Source: JADJOY01 sp016713535 [NCBI: Deltaproteobacteria bacterium] (GTDB lineage Bacteria > JADJOY01). Taken from it: 64,000 bases of DNA. The translations under genes were made by a program, and so were the position numbers. Positions 32,514-41,549 of this stretch are shown here, in pieces. The notes under the pieces are model-generated. The model ran no database searches. It saw nothing but the letters and a program-made list of their open reading frames with translations, and was not told the origin of the DNA. Position 1 is the first letter of the stretch. The number at the start of each line of letters is the position of its first letter. The stretch is from contig JADJOY010000032.1 in NCBI GenBank assembly GCA_016713535.1, positions 1 through 64,000 on the forward strand, read 5' to 3'.

Positions 32514-33294
32514 GTGGCGCTGGAGACTCCGTGTGGCGGATCGTGGCGAGGATCGTGCCGAGCTCGTCCACGGTGACCGGTGGCGCGCCGTCGAGCGCGG
32601 CGATCGTCACCGACGTGCAATGGCCATCGTCGCCGTGGACCTTCGCCCACCCGGCGCCCTTCGAGCCCCTGGGCCGGTAGTGGATGGCGTGGGCGTGAGG
32701 AGAGCGGAGGACCGAGACCGCTTCGAGGTCATCCGGCAGCGCGACGTCCTTCTGGTAGAGCAGCAGCCAGACGCGGAACGACTCCTGCTCGGATACCCAT
32801 AGGTGAAGCTCGGCCGGAGTCGTCCGCAACACGACGTCGAGCGCCTTCCAGACGTCTCCGCCCGCAGCCTCGCCGAAAAGCGCACGCGCCTTCCCACCGG
32901 CTGGATCTTGCTTCATCGCCTCACGCCAGATCGGAAGCGGATCGCAATACGGATCGGCTGCGTTGAGCCGTACGCGCCGGCCATCGGGAAACTCGATCCT
33001 GCGCGACAGGAAGATGGCGGCGCCTGGAAGCGACTTGAGGTAGCTGAGGCTCGGCGCGCCCCACGGCACCGCGAATGTCCAGCCGTCTTTCGACACCTCG
33101 GTGAGCCGGCTCGGATCAAAGCGCGGCAGCGAAGCGGCGGTCGGCAGGAGCCACGTCACGGGCTTGGCGCGAACCCGGCCGCTCCAGAAGAAGCTCACCT
33201 GCGGGATCCGCGAGATGAACCAGCCGCTCGCGGCCAGCAGCGCCACACCGAGCACGCGCTTGCGATGGCGGCGAAGCGTGTCGCGGATCGCCAT
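32500..33294 (-). CDS. Hypothetical membrane-anchored protein
   Basis: 264 residues, not recognised. A basic N-terminus and one TM helix (VLGVALLAASGWFISRIP, residues 14-31) suggest an inner-membrane anchor with the rest outside. The soluble part has GWTFAVPWGAPSLSYLKSLPG, SRRIEFPDGRRVRLN, and a C-terminal stretch with GWAKVHGDDGHCTSVTI. Base composition is slightly lower in G+C than the neighbours. The last codons and the stop come from a dispersed repeat (SPAPREPS then TAG), so the original C-terminus may have differed. Confidence 0.6.
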   Translation of the reverse strand: MAIRDTLRRHRKRVLGVALLAASGWFISRIPQVSFFWSGRVRAKPVTWLLPTAASLPRFDPSRLTEVSKDGWTFAVPWGAPSLSYLKSLPGAAIFLSRRIEFPDGRRVRLNAADPYCDPLPIWREAMKQDPAGGKARALFGEAAGGDVWKALDVVLRTTPAELHLWVSEQESFRVWLLLYQKDVALPDDLEAVSVLRSPHAHAIHYRPRGSKGAGWAKVHGDDGHCTSVTIAALDGAPPVTVDELGTILATIRHTESPAPREPS

Positions 33295-33332
33295 CGAGGG
33301 ACTCGTTCGCGAGGATCGCGACGACCGAGGCC

Positions 33333-33356
33333 GGGCGGCCGCAGGGGCCGCCCTAC
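33333..33356. repeat. Palindrome GGGCGGCC/GGCCGCCC ending CCCTAC
   Basis: 8-bp stem at 33333-33340 and 33346-33353 with loop GCAGG, then TAC. The same core lies at 35714-35737; a variant with a different stem (GGGCGGGC/GCCCGCCC) and the same CCCTAC end lies at 57139-57163. The CTA at 33353-33355 is the TAG stop of the GMC oxidoreductase gene. Confidence 0.6.
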
Positions 33357-34879
33357 GAGGCTCTGGGGAGCGCGGCGTCGACGTGGCGGGCGACGATGCG
33401 GCCGGCGGTGTAGATCGAGATCTGGGGCGGCACGCCGATCGAGGTGGGGAAGAGCCCGCCGTCGGCGGCGTAGAGGTTCTCGACCTGGTGGTGGCGCCCG
33501 TCGGGCCGCACCACGCCGTCTTTCGCCGAGCCGCTCATGCGCGCGGCGCTCATCGGGTGCACCGCGAGCACCGGCAGCTCGAGCGGCCCGAGGCGCTCGG
33601 CGGTGATGAGCCCGAGGTCACGCTCGCTGGTGACCTCGACCGGCTCGACGAACGGCACCACCACGCGCTTCGCCCCGGCGGCCAGGTGAAGCCGCGCCGA
33701 CTCGCGCAGCCCAAGCGCCATCTGCTCGCGGTCACCGGCGCTCAGCGTGTACTGGAGCTGGATCCGGCCGCGCCGGGTCACCGTCACCCGTCCCTCGGTA
33801 CGGTCGTGGAGCATCGGCGTGAACACCACCAGGTGCGCGTACTCGCCCATGAGGCGCGCGTGCTCGGGGCCGAAGCCAGGCAGGTTGGTAGCGGTGCCGA
33901 TCGGGTGCGCGAAGTTGCCGACGATCCACACCCGCTTGTCGTCGCGCTCGAAGTCGAGGAACTCCATCACCTCCCACGACTGCGGGATCCCCTTCCAGCC
34001 CAGCACCGGCTCGTCGTAGACACCGGCCACCGGCGCTCCCGGGTGGAGGTGGAGATGGCGCCCCGCCTCGGAGTGAGGATCGGGGAGGCCCGAGCGCAGC
34101 ATCAGCGCCGCGGTGCCGACCGCCGAGCCCGCCAGCACCACGGCATCGGCGCTGACCTCGAACTCGCCGAGCGGCAGACCGTCGGCGTCGACGTAGCGCC
34201 CGCTCACGCCGACGGCGCGGCCGCGCTCGACCTTCACCGCCGTCACCTCGCAGTCGGAGTAGACGTCGAGGCCCGCGGCGAGCCCGTCCGGGATCAGCAC
34301 CTTGAGGGCGTTCTGCTTGGCGTTGAAGGCGCAGCCGAGCTCGCAGAAGCCCGAACCCACGCACCCCACGCGGTTGTGCGACAGGAACCCGCCCTTCCAG
34401 CCGAGCGCCTCGGTCCCCGTCTTCATGATGCGGTTGGCGGCGTTGAGCTGCGCCTCGCCGAGGACCGACACCGAGAGGTCCTTCTCGGTGGCCGCGAAGT
34501 CCGCCGCCACCTCGGCCGGCGACCAGCCGCTCACGCCGAAGCGTCGTGCCCACTCGTCGAGCACCGCGTCGGGTGTGCGCTTGCAGAGGTTGGTGTTGTG
34601 GACCGTCGAGCCGCCCACGCCGCGCCCCTGGAGCACGGTCACGGACATGTCCTTGGTGGCGCGCGCCGCCCGCTCCTGGAAGAGCATCGGCAGCATCTCG
34701 TCCTCGCGCTGGGTGAACTCGCTCGGGCGGTGGAAGCCGCCCATCTCGAGGGCCACGACGTCGCGGCCGGCGCGCGCGAGCTGGCGCGCGCACATCGCGC
34801 CACCGGCGCCGGTGCCCACCACCACCACGTCGCAGCGGCGGTGGAAGGCCTTGGTCAACGAGCGCCCTTTGACGATCAC
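33353..34879 (-). CDS. GMC family FAD-dependent oxidoreductase
   Basis: 508 residues. FAD-binding VVVGTGAGGAMCARQLARAG near the N-terminus and GRGVGGSTVHN; C-terminal HPMSAARMSG with the likely active-site His, then LYAADGGLFPTSIGVPPQ. A Cys-rich insertion (VGCVGSGFCELGCAFNAKQN) is typical of the long-chain alcohol oxidase and cholesterol-oxidase-like branch. The likely substrate is an alcohol or sterol; the electron acceptor is unknown. GTG 34879 overlaps the stop of the preceding small-subunit gene (GTGA). The stop codon comes from a palindromic repeat. Confidence 0.9.
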   Translation of the reverse strand: MIVKGRSLTKAFHRRCDVVVVGTGAGGAMCARQLARAGRDVVALEMGGFHRPSEFTQREDEMLPMLFQERAARATKDMSVTVLQGRGVGGSTVHNTNLCKRTPDAVLDEWARRFGVSGWSPAEVAADFAATEKDLSVSVLGEAQLNAANRIMKTGTEALGWKGGFLSHNRVGCVGSGFCELGCAFNAKQNALKVLIPDGLAAGLDVYSDCEVTAVKVERGRAVGVSGRYVDADGLPLGEFEVSADAVVLAGSAVGTAALMLRSGLPDPHSEAGRHLHLHPGAPVAGVYDEPVLGWKGIPQSWEVMEFLDFERDDKRVWIVGNFAHPIGTATNLPGFGPEHARLMGEYAHLVVFTPMLHDRTEGRVTVTRRGRIQLQYTLSAGDREQMALGLRESARLHLAAGAKRVVVPFVEPVEVTSERDLGLITAERLGPLELPVLAVHPMSAARMSGSAKDGVVRPDGRHHQVENLYAADGGLFPTSIGVPPQISIYTAGRIVARHVDAALPRAS

Positions 34880-35535
34880 GTGGCACTCGCCTTCCTGCGG
34901 CGCCCATCGGCGCCGACGAGGTCGTCGCCGTCCGCCGCGGCCCACGCGGGATCGAACCACGCGCCCTCGCCGCCTGCGTAGCCGCGCGGCACGATCGGCC
35001 CGTCGTAGCCGAGCGCCGGCCACGTGGCGTCGCGGCCGTAGTGGGCCATGAACGAGAGCTGCTTGAGCGCGGTGAAGCCCATTCGCATCGGGTGCGGCCC
35101 GCGCTCCCAGCGCACGAGCACGCGGGCCTGCTCGTCGAGCGGCAGATTCACGAAGCGCCCCGGCAGGCCGACCGAGAGCGGCCCCACGCCATCGAACGCG
35201 CCGAGCAGCGCGCGCAGGTCGCGCCGCACCTCGGGATGCGCGAGGTGGAGGAAGCGATCGAAGAAGCGGGTCACCGCGAGCAGGTCGGGCGCGGCCGCGT
35301 TCTCGGCGTCACCGGGATCGAGCAGGCGCGCGGCGACCGCTGCCACGATCACCGCCTCGACGCGGCTCAGGACCTTCCACGGCCCCGCCGCCCACGCGGG
35401 CTCGGCGAGGGGCGCGCGGCGCGCCCGCCACACCAGCGAGCCGACGCCGAGGAGGAGCGTGCCGCCGACGCCCCACCTGAGGAGACGGCGGCGAGTGATC
35501 GCCACCGAGCTCGGTTCCCGCGCCGCGCCGCTCAT
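34876..35535 (-). CDS. TAT-type partner subunit of the GMC oxidoreductase (gluconate 2-dehydrogenase subunit 3-like)
   Basis: 219 residues. The N-terminus TRRRLLRWGVGGTLLLGVGSL is a twin-arginine-like signal or anchor. The rest is mostly helical, with LSRVEAVIVAAVAARLLDPG, VTRFFDRFLHLAHPEVRRDL and MGFTALKQLSFMAHYGRDAT, the layout of gluconate 2-dehydrogenase subunit 3-type proteins that accompany GMC enzymes. The overlap with the GMC start suggests a complex exported folded, with the small subunit carrying the signal. Family assignment rests on layout and context. Confidence 0.65.
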   Translation of the reverse strand: MSGAAREPSSVAITRRRLLRWGVGGTLLLGVGSLVWRARRAPLAEPAWAAGPWKVLSRVEAVIVAAVAARLLDPGDAENAAAPDLLAVTRFFDRFLHLAHPEVRRDLRALLGAFDGVGPLSVGLPGRFVNLPLDEQARVLVRWERGPHPMRMGFTALKQLSFMAHYGRDATWPALGYDGPIVPRGYAGGEGAWFDPAWAAADGDDLVGADGRRRKASAT

Positions 35536-35853
35536 GACCGCCGATCCTATCCAATCGCGGCGCGAAGCATGTGCCCGGACGTCGACTCGGAGCGCGCACG
35601 CGCCACGATCGGGCTCGCGGTTCGCGCCACGATCGGACCTGGCACTCGGCGCGTCGCTGCGCGACGCCGTGAGCTCGAGCCGAGTGGCTCGGGGTGGGGC
35701 CCCGCCGAAACGCGGGCGGCCACAGGGGCCGCCCCTACCGGGCGGGGCGGGGGTCTGGGCCAGACCCCCGAGAAAATGTGCGGCGCCACGTCCGCCTTTG
35801 CGCATTACGTTAGGGCGCGCCTTTCCCAGTCAAACCCAGGGGCCACCGTCTCG
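35536..35853. repeat. Divergent spacer with nested palindromes
   Basis: No gene seen. From 35700 an outer palindrome (CCCCGCC at 35700-35706, GGCGGGG at 35741-35747) contains an inner one, 8-bp stem 35714-35721 with 35727-35734, ending CCCCTAC. Next to it is H1 (stem CGGGGGTCTG, loop GGC, 35748-35770). The plus strand holds the inverted CCCACCCC box near 35693-35700. The AT-richer stretch 35772-35815 before the TPR gene is the likely promoter. The part 35540-35690 contains two copies of a GCGCCACGATCG-like word. Confidence 0.65.
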
Positions 35854-37472
35854 ATGCGAATTCCATCCCGACGACTGCCGTTCGCGCTGCGCATCCTCGC
35901 GCCGCTCACCCTCGCGGGCTGTGCCGCGACGGTGCCGCCCTCGCAGATGCCGCCCGCGGCGCCGCCCGCCGAGCCGCCGGTGGCGGTGACCGGCAACGCC
36001 GAGTCGTACCTGGCGACGATCCAGGCCAACCGCGCGCTCATCTTCCACCAGTACGGCGACGCGATCCGGTGGTTCGAGATCGCCGCGATGGCGGACCCGC
36101 AGTCGCCCTATCTCCAGACCACGCTCTCCAAGGTCTACTTCGATCTCGGCCAGCCCGAGCGCGCCCTCGAGCACCTCAAGCACGCGCTCGCCCTCGACCC
36201 GGGCTACTCCGACGCACAGTTCCAGCTCGCGCGCATCTACGCCACCACCGACCCGGCGCGCGCCGCGCAGAGCTACGAGTCGATCCTCGCCGCCAACCCG
36301 CAGGACCCGGGCGCGCTCTTCCAGCTCGCGCTGCTGCGCGTGCGCCAGAACCGCCTCGACGACGCGGTCGCGCTGCTCACGCGGCTGGTCGCGGTCGATC
36401 CGCAGTCGTTCCAGGCGCGCTCGACCCTCGCCCAGGTGCAGGCCAGCCTCGGCCAGTACGCCGAGGCCGAGCAGCAGTTCCGGGCGGCCCTCGATCTCCA
36501 GCCCGAGTCGGAGCGCGCGCTCATCGAGCTCGCGATGCTCTACGAGCGCTGGGGCAAGGCCGATCGGAGCGGCCCGAGATGGTCAAGGTCGCGTATTACC
36601 TCGGCCTGGCGCGCGCCAAGAAGGGCGACGTCGACGGCGCCCTCGACGCGTTCGCGAAGGTCGGCCCGGAGCTGCCCGAATACGTCGACTCGCGGCTGCG
36701 GATGGCGGTGCTCCTGGTCGAAGAGAAAAACGACCCCGCCGCCGCGACCAAGCTGCTCGAGGAGGCACTGGTCCACGCCAACGCCGCCAACGACGCCGCC
36801 GATACCCCCGCCGGAGCCGAGCCTCCTGGCCCCGTGGCCGAGCCGAGCGAGGAGGGCGCGACGCCGGTGCGCGAGGCTCCCGACCCCAAGGTCCGGCTCT
36901 ATCGAGTCCTGGCGTACACGCACGAAAAGGGCGGCCAGCCGCTCCATGCGATCGAGGCGCTCGAGAAGGCCAAGGCGTTGGCGCCCCACGACACCAACGT
37001 GCGCTTCGACCTCGGCGTGCTCTACGACAAGCAGGGCCGCGCGGCCGAGGCCGAGGCCGAGATGACGGCGGTGATCGAACGCGATCCGCGTCACGCCCGC
37101 GCCCTCAACTACCTGGGCTACACGTGGGCGGAGCGCGGCCTGAACCTCGACGAGGCCGAGGCGCTCATCCGCCGCGCCCTCGAGGTCGACCCCGACGACG
37201 GCTACTACGTCGACAGCCTGGGCTGGGTGCAGTTCCGGCGCGGCCACTACGACGAGGCGGTGGCGACGCTCGAGCACGCCGTCGAGCTGGTGCCCGAGGA
37301 CCCGGTCATCACCGAGCACCTGGGCGACGCCTACGCCAAGGCCGGCAAGAAGCAGCGCGCGATCGAGACGTACCGCCGCTCCCTCGAGCTCGACGCCTCG
37401 AAGGCCGAGGTCCGCAAGAAGCTCGAGGAGCTGACCGGCCACCCGGAGCCGGCCGCCGGCACGGCTCCGTGA
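35854..37472 (+). CDS. TPR-repeat lipoprotein (one frame break)
   Basis: About 539 residues. The signal peptide ends in LAPLTLAGC, a lipobox. Many tetratricopeptide repeats follow (VYFDLGQPERALEHLKHALA, AQASLGQYAEAEQQFRAAL, GDAYAKAGKKQRAIETYRRS). Such proteins scaffold envelope complexes. The frame breaks near 36560-36567: KAD reads in the first frame and ERPEMVKVAYYLG in the next, consistent with one missing base. An acidic Pro-rich insert lies near nt 36800-36890. The TGA overlaps the GTG of the next gene, so both are coupled. Confidence 0.85.
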
Positions 37473-38431
37473 GCCGGGGCGCGTCGGCTGCACGGCGAGC
37501 CGCGCTCGGCGCGCTGGTGCTCGCGTTCGCGGCGGGTTGCCCGCCCGTTCCCCCGCCCAAGCCGATCGGCCCGACGCTCGCCCCCGAGGAGGCGCTGCGG
37601 CGCGTGGTCGAGCGCCGCGAGCGGGTGCGCGGCTTCCGCGCCAAGGCCGGGGTCGAGGTCACCGTCGACCAGGACTCGTACTCGTCGGACGCGGCGCTGG
37701 TGGCGATCCGCCCCGCCTCGCTGCGCTTCGAGACGCTGAGCCTGATCGGGCCGACGCTGGTGCTCGCCATCGACGGCACGCACCTCACCGCCTACAGCTC
37801 GATCGACAAGCAGTTCTTCCACGGCACCGTCGGCCCCGAGCAGGCGAGCTACACGCCGTCGCTGGTGCTGCCGCCGCTGCCGGCGTCGTCGCTGGTCGAT
37901 GCGCTCCTCGCGACGCCGCTCGCCACCGCGCAGGGCCTCACGATCCACGCCAGTGACGACGGCGAGGCGTACGTGGTCGACGTGCCGGCGTCGGCGACGG
38001 TCGGCCCGCGCCGCCTCACGCTCGACCCGCGCACCGCCGCGCCGCTCTCCCTCGACGAGCTCGCTCCCGACGGCGCGGTCCGCTACCACGCCGCGTGGGA
38101 AGGCGCCGACCAGGCGGTGCCGAGCGCCACGCTCCTCGAGGTCCCCGGCCACGCCTTCAAGCTCCGTATCTCGGTGCCACGCGCCGACCTCGACCCGCAG
38201 GTGCCCGCCACGCTGTTTCGCGTGAACCCACCCGCCGGCGCCACGATCGTCGATCTGGACGCGACAACCCCGATCGAGGGGCCATGGTCGCCGTGGCGGG
38301 ACGGGACCCGCGCGCGACGGAACCATCGTAGCGACGGGGTTCCATCCCCTGTCGCCGGACACCCTTGCGCCACGCGTGCCCCGTTAAGTACGGTCGAGCG
38401 TGACGAGGACGTGACGGGAGACGTGACGTGA
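37469..38431 (+). CDS. LolB/DUF4292-like lipoprotein
   Basis: 320 residues. Signal peptide with lipobox LAFAAGC, then an unclosed beta-barrel-like domain with FRAKAGVEVTVDQDSYSSDA, LRFETLSLIGPTLVLAIDG, TAYSSIDKQFFHG and later RYHAAWEGADQA. This layout is shared by LolB, LolA and DUF4292 proteins that carry lipids or lipoproteins. GTG 37469 overlaps the TPR stop. The last 45 or so codons run through a dispersed repeat (38327-38356) and look unlike the rest of the protein; the original end was probably near codon 275. Confidence 0.7.
   Translation: MSRGASAARRAALGALVLAFAAGCPPVPPPKPIGPTLAPEEALRRVVERRERVRGFRAKAGVEVTVDQDSYSSDAALVAIRPASLRFETLSLIGPTLVLAIDGTHLTAYSSIDKQFFHGTVGPEQASYTPSLVLPPLPASSLVDALLATPLATAQGLTIHASDDGEAYVVDVPASATVGPRRLTLDPRTAAPLSLDELAPDGAVRYHAAWEGADQAVPSATLLEVPGHAFKLRISVPRADLDPQVPATLFRVNPPAGATIVDLDATTPIEGPWSPWRDGTRARRNHRSDGVPSPVAGHPCATRAPLSTVERDEDVTGDVT
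38327..38356. repeat. Inverted copy of the GCGACGGGG/ATGGAA hairpin repeat
   Basis: GCGACGGGG (38331-38339), loop TTCCAT, then CCCCTGTCGC (38346-38355): the inverse of the repeat at 32475, with one unpaired base. It lies inside the 3' end of the LolB-like ORF and adds codons to it. Confidence 0.6.
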
Positions 38432-38450
38432 GCCTGCGGAGACCCAGCCC

Positions 38451-40490
38451 ATGACGCCTGTCGCGCGACGCTGGACGAGCGCGCTCGGCACGCTCGCGAT
38501 CGGCGCGCTCGCGTCTTTCTCCGCCACCTGCACCAACAACCCGTATCCAGCCGCGGACCAGGGCCGGAAGGTCCTCTACACCGCGTTCGAGGAAGCGCCC
38601 AAGACCCTCGACCCGCAGGTCTCGTACACCACGGTCGAGCACGCCTTCACGGGCAACATCTTCGACACCCCGCTCGAGTACCACTTCCTCAAGCGCCCCT
38701 ACACGCTCATCCCGGGCATGGCGAAGTCGATCCCGGTCGCCGAGCACCTACCCGACGGCAAGATCCGCTACCGGATCGAGTTCCTGCCCGAGCTGATCTA
38801 CGCCGACGACCCCTGCTTCGAGCTCGGCGGCGCGGGCCGCAAGACGCGCCCGATGGTCGCGAAGGACCTCGAGTTCGCGTACATGCGGGTCGCCGACCCC
38901 AAGGTCGTGAGCCCGTTCGTCGACCCGATGTCGAACGTGCTCGGGTTCAAGGAGTTCATCGAGCGGCTCGAGGCGCGCCGCAAGAGCGACCCGTCGTTCG
39001 TGACCAAGCCCGCCCACGAACAGTACGCCGCGGTGGGACCGATCGAGGGGATCGTGGTGGTCGACGACGCCACCCTCGACCTCGTCCTCGATCACCCCTA
39101 CCCCCAGATCCTCTACTGGCTCGCGTTCCCGTTCTCGACGCCCGTGCCGTGGGAGGCGGTCGCCTACTACAACGGCAAGGACGGCCACCCGCTCATCCAG
39201 GACCACCCGGTCTCCACCGGGCCGTACACCATCACCCACTACGACAAGCAGGCGCGCATCGTCCTCGAGGTGAACAAGAACTGGTACGGCTACCGCCACC
39301 CCGAGTGGAAGCTGCCGGCCACCGTCTATCCATCCGAGGGCGAGCCCGGCGACGCCGAGATGGGTCGCCTCGACGCGGCCTACGTCGGCAAGCCGCTGCC
39401 GTTCGTCGAGCGCCTCGAGTACCGCCGCGAGAAGGAAGACATCCCCCGCTTCAACAAGTTCCTGCAGGGCTACTACGACGCCTCGGGGATCGTGAAGGAG
39501 AGCTTCGACAAGGTGATCGCCAACGGCCAGCTCACGCCCGAGATGGCCGAGCTCGGCATCCGCCTCGAGAAGACCATCGAGCCCGCGTTCTACTACCTGG
39601 GCTTCAACATGATGGACAAGACCGTCGGCCACGGCGGCGGCGAGAAAGCGCGGCTCCTGCGCCAGGCGATGAGCCTGTGCGTCGACACCAAGGAGTGGCT
39701 GCGCCTCTTCCTCAACGGCCGCGGCGTGCCCGCCGAGTACATGATCCCGAGCTCGATCTTCGGCTACGAGGCGAGCTACCAGAACCCGTACCGGAAGGTC
39801 GACCTCGACAAGGCGCGGGCGGTGCTCGTCGAGGCGGGCTACCCGGGCGGCATCGACCCCGCGACCGGCAAGCCGCTGCGACTCACCTTCGACACCGGCG
39901 ACACCACCGTCGACGGCATCCTGCGCAACCAGTTCTTCGTCGACGAGTGGCGCCAGATCGGCCTCGACATCCGCATCGACGCGACCAACTACAACCAGTT
40001 CCAGGAGAAGCTCAAGAAGGGCGCCCACCAGGTCTACTTCTGGGGCTGGTCGGCCGACTACCCGGACCCCGAGAACTTCCTGTTCCTTCTCGACACCGCG
40101 CAGGGACGCGTGAAGTTCGGCGGTCCCAACGACATGAACTACTCGAACCCGGAGTACGACCGGCTCTTCGAGCTCATGAAGGCGCGCGACAACGACGACG
40201 AGCGCATGCGCCTGATCCGCGAGTTGCGCGCGATCACCGAGCACGACGCGCCGATGATCGACCTCATGTTCAACGAGGCCTACTCGCTGCGCCACCAGTG
40301 GGTGAAGAACGTCAAGCCGTTCGGCATGTCGACGCCGATGACCAAGTATCGGGACGTGGAACCCGAGATCCGCGACGCCACGCGGCTCGCGTGGAACCAC
40401 CCGGTGATGTGGCCGGCCTACACCCTCGCGATCCTCGGCATCGCGGTGACGGTGCCCGGCATCGTGACCTTCCTGCGCGAGAGGCAGTGA
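38451..40490 (+). CDS. Peptide ABC transporter substrate-binding protein (SBP_bac_5) with C-terminal TM
   Basis: 679 residues, family 5 solute-binding protein for oligopeptides. N-terminal signal ending in ASFSATC, a possible lipobox. Mature motifs: TAFEEAPKTLDPQ, VSTGPYTITHYDKQARIVLE, FYYLGFNMMD, VYFWGWSADYPDPENF. Longer than usual (about 520-600). Unusually it ends in a hydrophobic helix (MWPAYTLAILGIAVTVPGIV, near 651-672) and a basic tail, so it may be tied to the inner membrane at both ends. The permease ATG follows the stop with no gap. First gene of a five-gene import operon. Confidence 0.9.
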   Translation: MTPVARRWTSALGTLAIGALASFSATCTNNPYPAADQGRKVLYTAFEEAPKTLDPQVSYTTVEHAFTGNIFDTPLEYHFLKRPYTLIPGMAKSIPVAEHLPDGKIRYRIEFLPELIYADDPCFELGGAGRKTRPMVAKDLEFAYMRVADPKVVSPFVDPMSNVLGFKEFIERLEARRKSDPSFVTKPAHEQYAAVGPIEGIVVVDDATLDLVLDHPYPQILYWLAFPFSTPVPWEAVAYYNGKDGHPLIQDHPVSTGPYTITHYDKQARIVLEVNKNWYGYRHPEWKLPATVYPSEGEPGDAEMGRLDAAYVGKPLPFVERLEYRREKEDIPRFNKFLQGYYDASGIVKESFDKVIANGQLTPEMAELGIRLEKTIEPAFYYLGFNMMDKTVGHGGGEKARLLRQAMSLCVDTKEWLRLFLNGRGVPAEYMIPSSIFGYEASYQNPYRKVDLDKARAVLVEAGYPGGIDPATGKPLRLTFDTGDTTVDGILRNQFFVDEWRQIGLDIRIDATNYNQFQEKLKKGAHQVYFWGWSADYPDPENFLFLLDTAQGRVKFGGPNDMNYSNPEYDRLFELMKARDNDDERMRLIRELRAITEHDAPMIDLMFNEAYSLRHQWVKNVKPFGMSTPMTKYRDVEPEIRDATRLAWNHPVMWPAYTLAILGIAVTVPGIVTFLRERQ

Positions 40491-41453
40491 ATGCTCGCTT
40501 ACGTGCTGCGCCGCCTGCTCTACGGGGTCGTCACCGTGCTCGGCGTGCTGCTGTTCCTCTTCATCTTGTTCTTCTCGGTGGCGAGCCCCGACAACATGGC
40601 GAGGCGCGCGGTGGGCGAGAAGGCGTCGCCCAAGGTGATCGAGAACTGGAAGAAGGAGCATGGCTACGATCGTCCGCTGTGGCCGTGGCAGGACCCCAAG
40701 TCGAACCTGCTCTTCGATCACTTCCGCAAGGCGCTCACCTTCGAGTTCGGCAAGAGCGACGCGGACAGCGCGCCGATCGTCGAGCGGCTCAAGGCCGGCG
40801 CGGGTCCGAGCCTGACGCTCACCGTGCCGCTCTTCGTGCTCGGCGTGCTGATCGGGGTGCCGCTCTCGCTCTTCGTGGCGTTCTTCCGCAACACCTACAT
40901 CGACCGCATGGGGCTGGTGCTGTGCGTGGTCGCGATGAGCGTCTCGATCCTGCTCTACATCGTGGGTGCGCAGTTCCTGATCGGGAAGCTCCTCAAGTGG
41001 TTCCCGATCTCGGGCTTCGACCGCTCGATCGCCGTGATCGCGCGCTTCGTGGCGATGCCGATCGTGGTGGGGCTCGCGGCCGAGCTGGGCGCCGAGATCC
41101 GCCTCTACCGCACCGTCTTCGTCGAGGAGACGAGCCGCGACTACGTGCGCACCGCGCGCGCCAAGGGCTGCGGCGAGGCGCGGGTGATGGGCCGCCACGT
41201 GCTGCGCAACGCGCTCATCCCCGTGCTCACCAACGTGGTGATCCAGATCCCGTTCCTGTTCACGGGCGCGCTCTTGCTCGAGTCGTTCTTCGGCATCCCG
41301 GGCCTCGGCTCGGTGACCGTCGACGCGATCCAGGGGAACGACTTCTCGACCCTGCGCACGATGGTCTACATCGGGGCGTTGCTGTTCGTGGTGGCGCAGA
41401 TCCTGACCGACGTTTCGTACGCCCTCGTCGACCCCCGCGTGCGACTGGAATGA
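40491..41453 (+). CDS. Peptide ABC transporter permease, DppB/OppB type
   Basis: 320 residues. Starts MLAYVLRRLLYGVVTVLGVL, the standard OppB N-terminus; about six TM helices; the EAA loop reads DYVRTARAKGCGEARVMGRH, the site that docks the ATPase. A soluble insert of about 70 residues after TM1 (with KVIENWKKEHGYDRPLWPW) is normal for the family. Second gene of the operon, directly following the binding protein. Confidence 0.93.
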   Translation: MLAYVLRRLLYGVVTVLGVLLFLFILFFSVASPDNMARRAVGEKASPKVIENWKKEHGYDRPLWPWQDPKSNLLFDHFRKALTFEFGKSDADSAPIVERLKAGAGPSLTLTVPLFVLGVLIGVPLSLFVAFFRNTYIDRMGLVLCVVAMSVSILLYIVGAQFLIGKLLKWFPISGFDRSIAVIARFVAMPIVVGLAAELGAEIRLYRTVFVEETSRDYVRTARAKGCGEARVMGRHVLRNALIPVLTNVVIQIPFLFTGALLLESFFGIPGLGSVTVDAIQGNDFSTLRTMVYIGALLFVVAQILTDVSYALVDPRVRLE

Positions 41454-41473
41454 GCGCGGGCGGAGGGCTCCCC

Positions 41474-41536
41474 GTGGAGGGTCGCGATCCTTCGCGACCG
41501 GACCCTGGCGGCCGCGAGGGACCGCGGCCCTCCATG
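41474..41536. repeat. Two inverted hairpin repeats inside the peptide-transporter operon
   Basis: Stem GGTCGCG/CGCGACC at 41480-41499 and, inverted, stem GGCCGCG/CGCGGCC at 41510-41529. The second is the exact inverse of 27922-27946; the first differs by a compensating base-pair change. They fill most of the 96-bp gap between two permease genes, like BIME pairs, and could modulate mRNA stability or attenuate the distal genes. Confidence 0.65.
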
Positions 41537-41549
41537 CGATGAGCACCCC

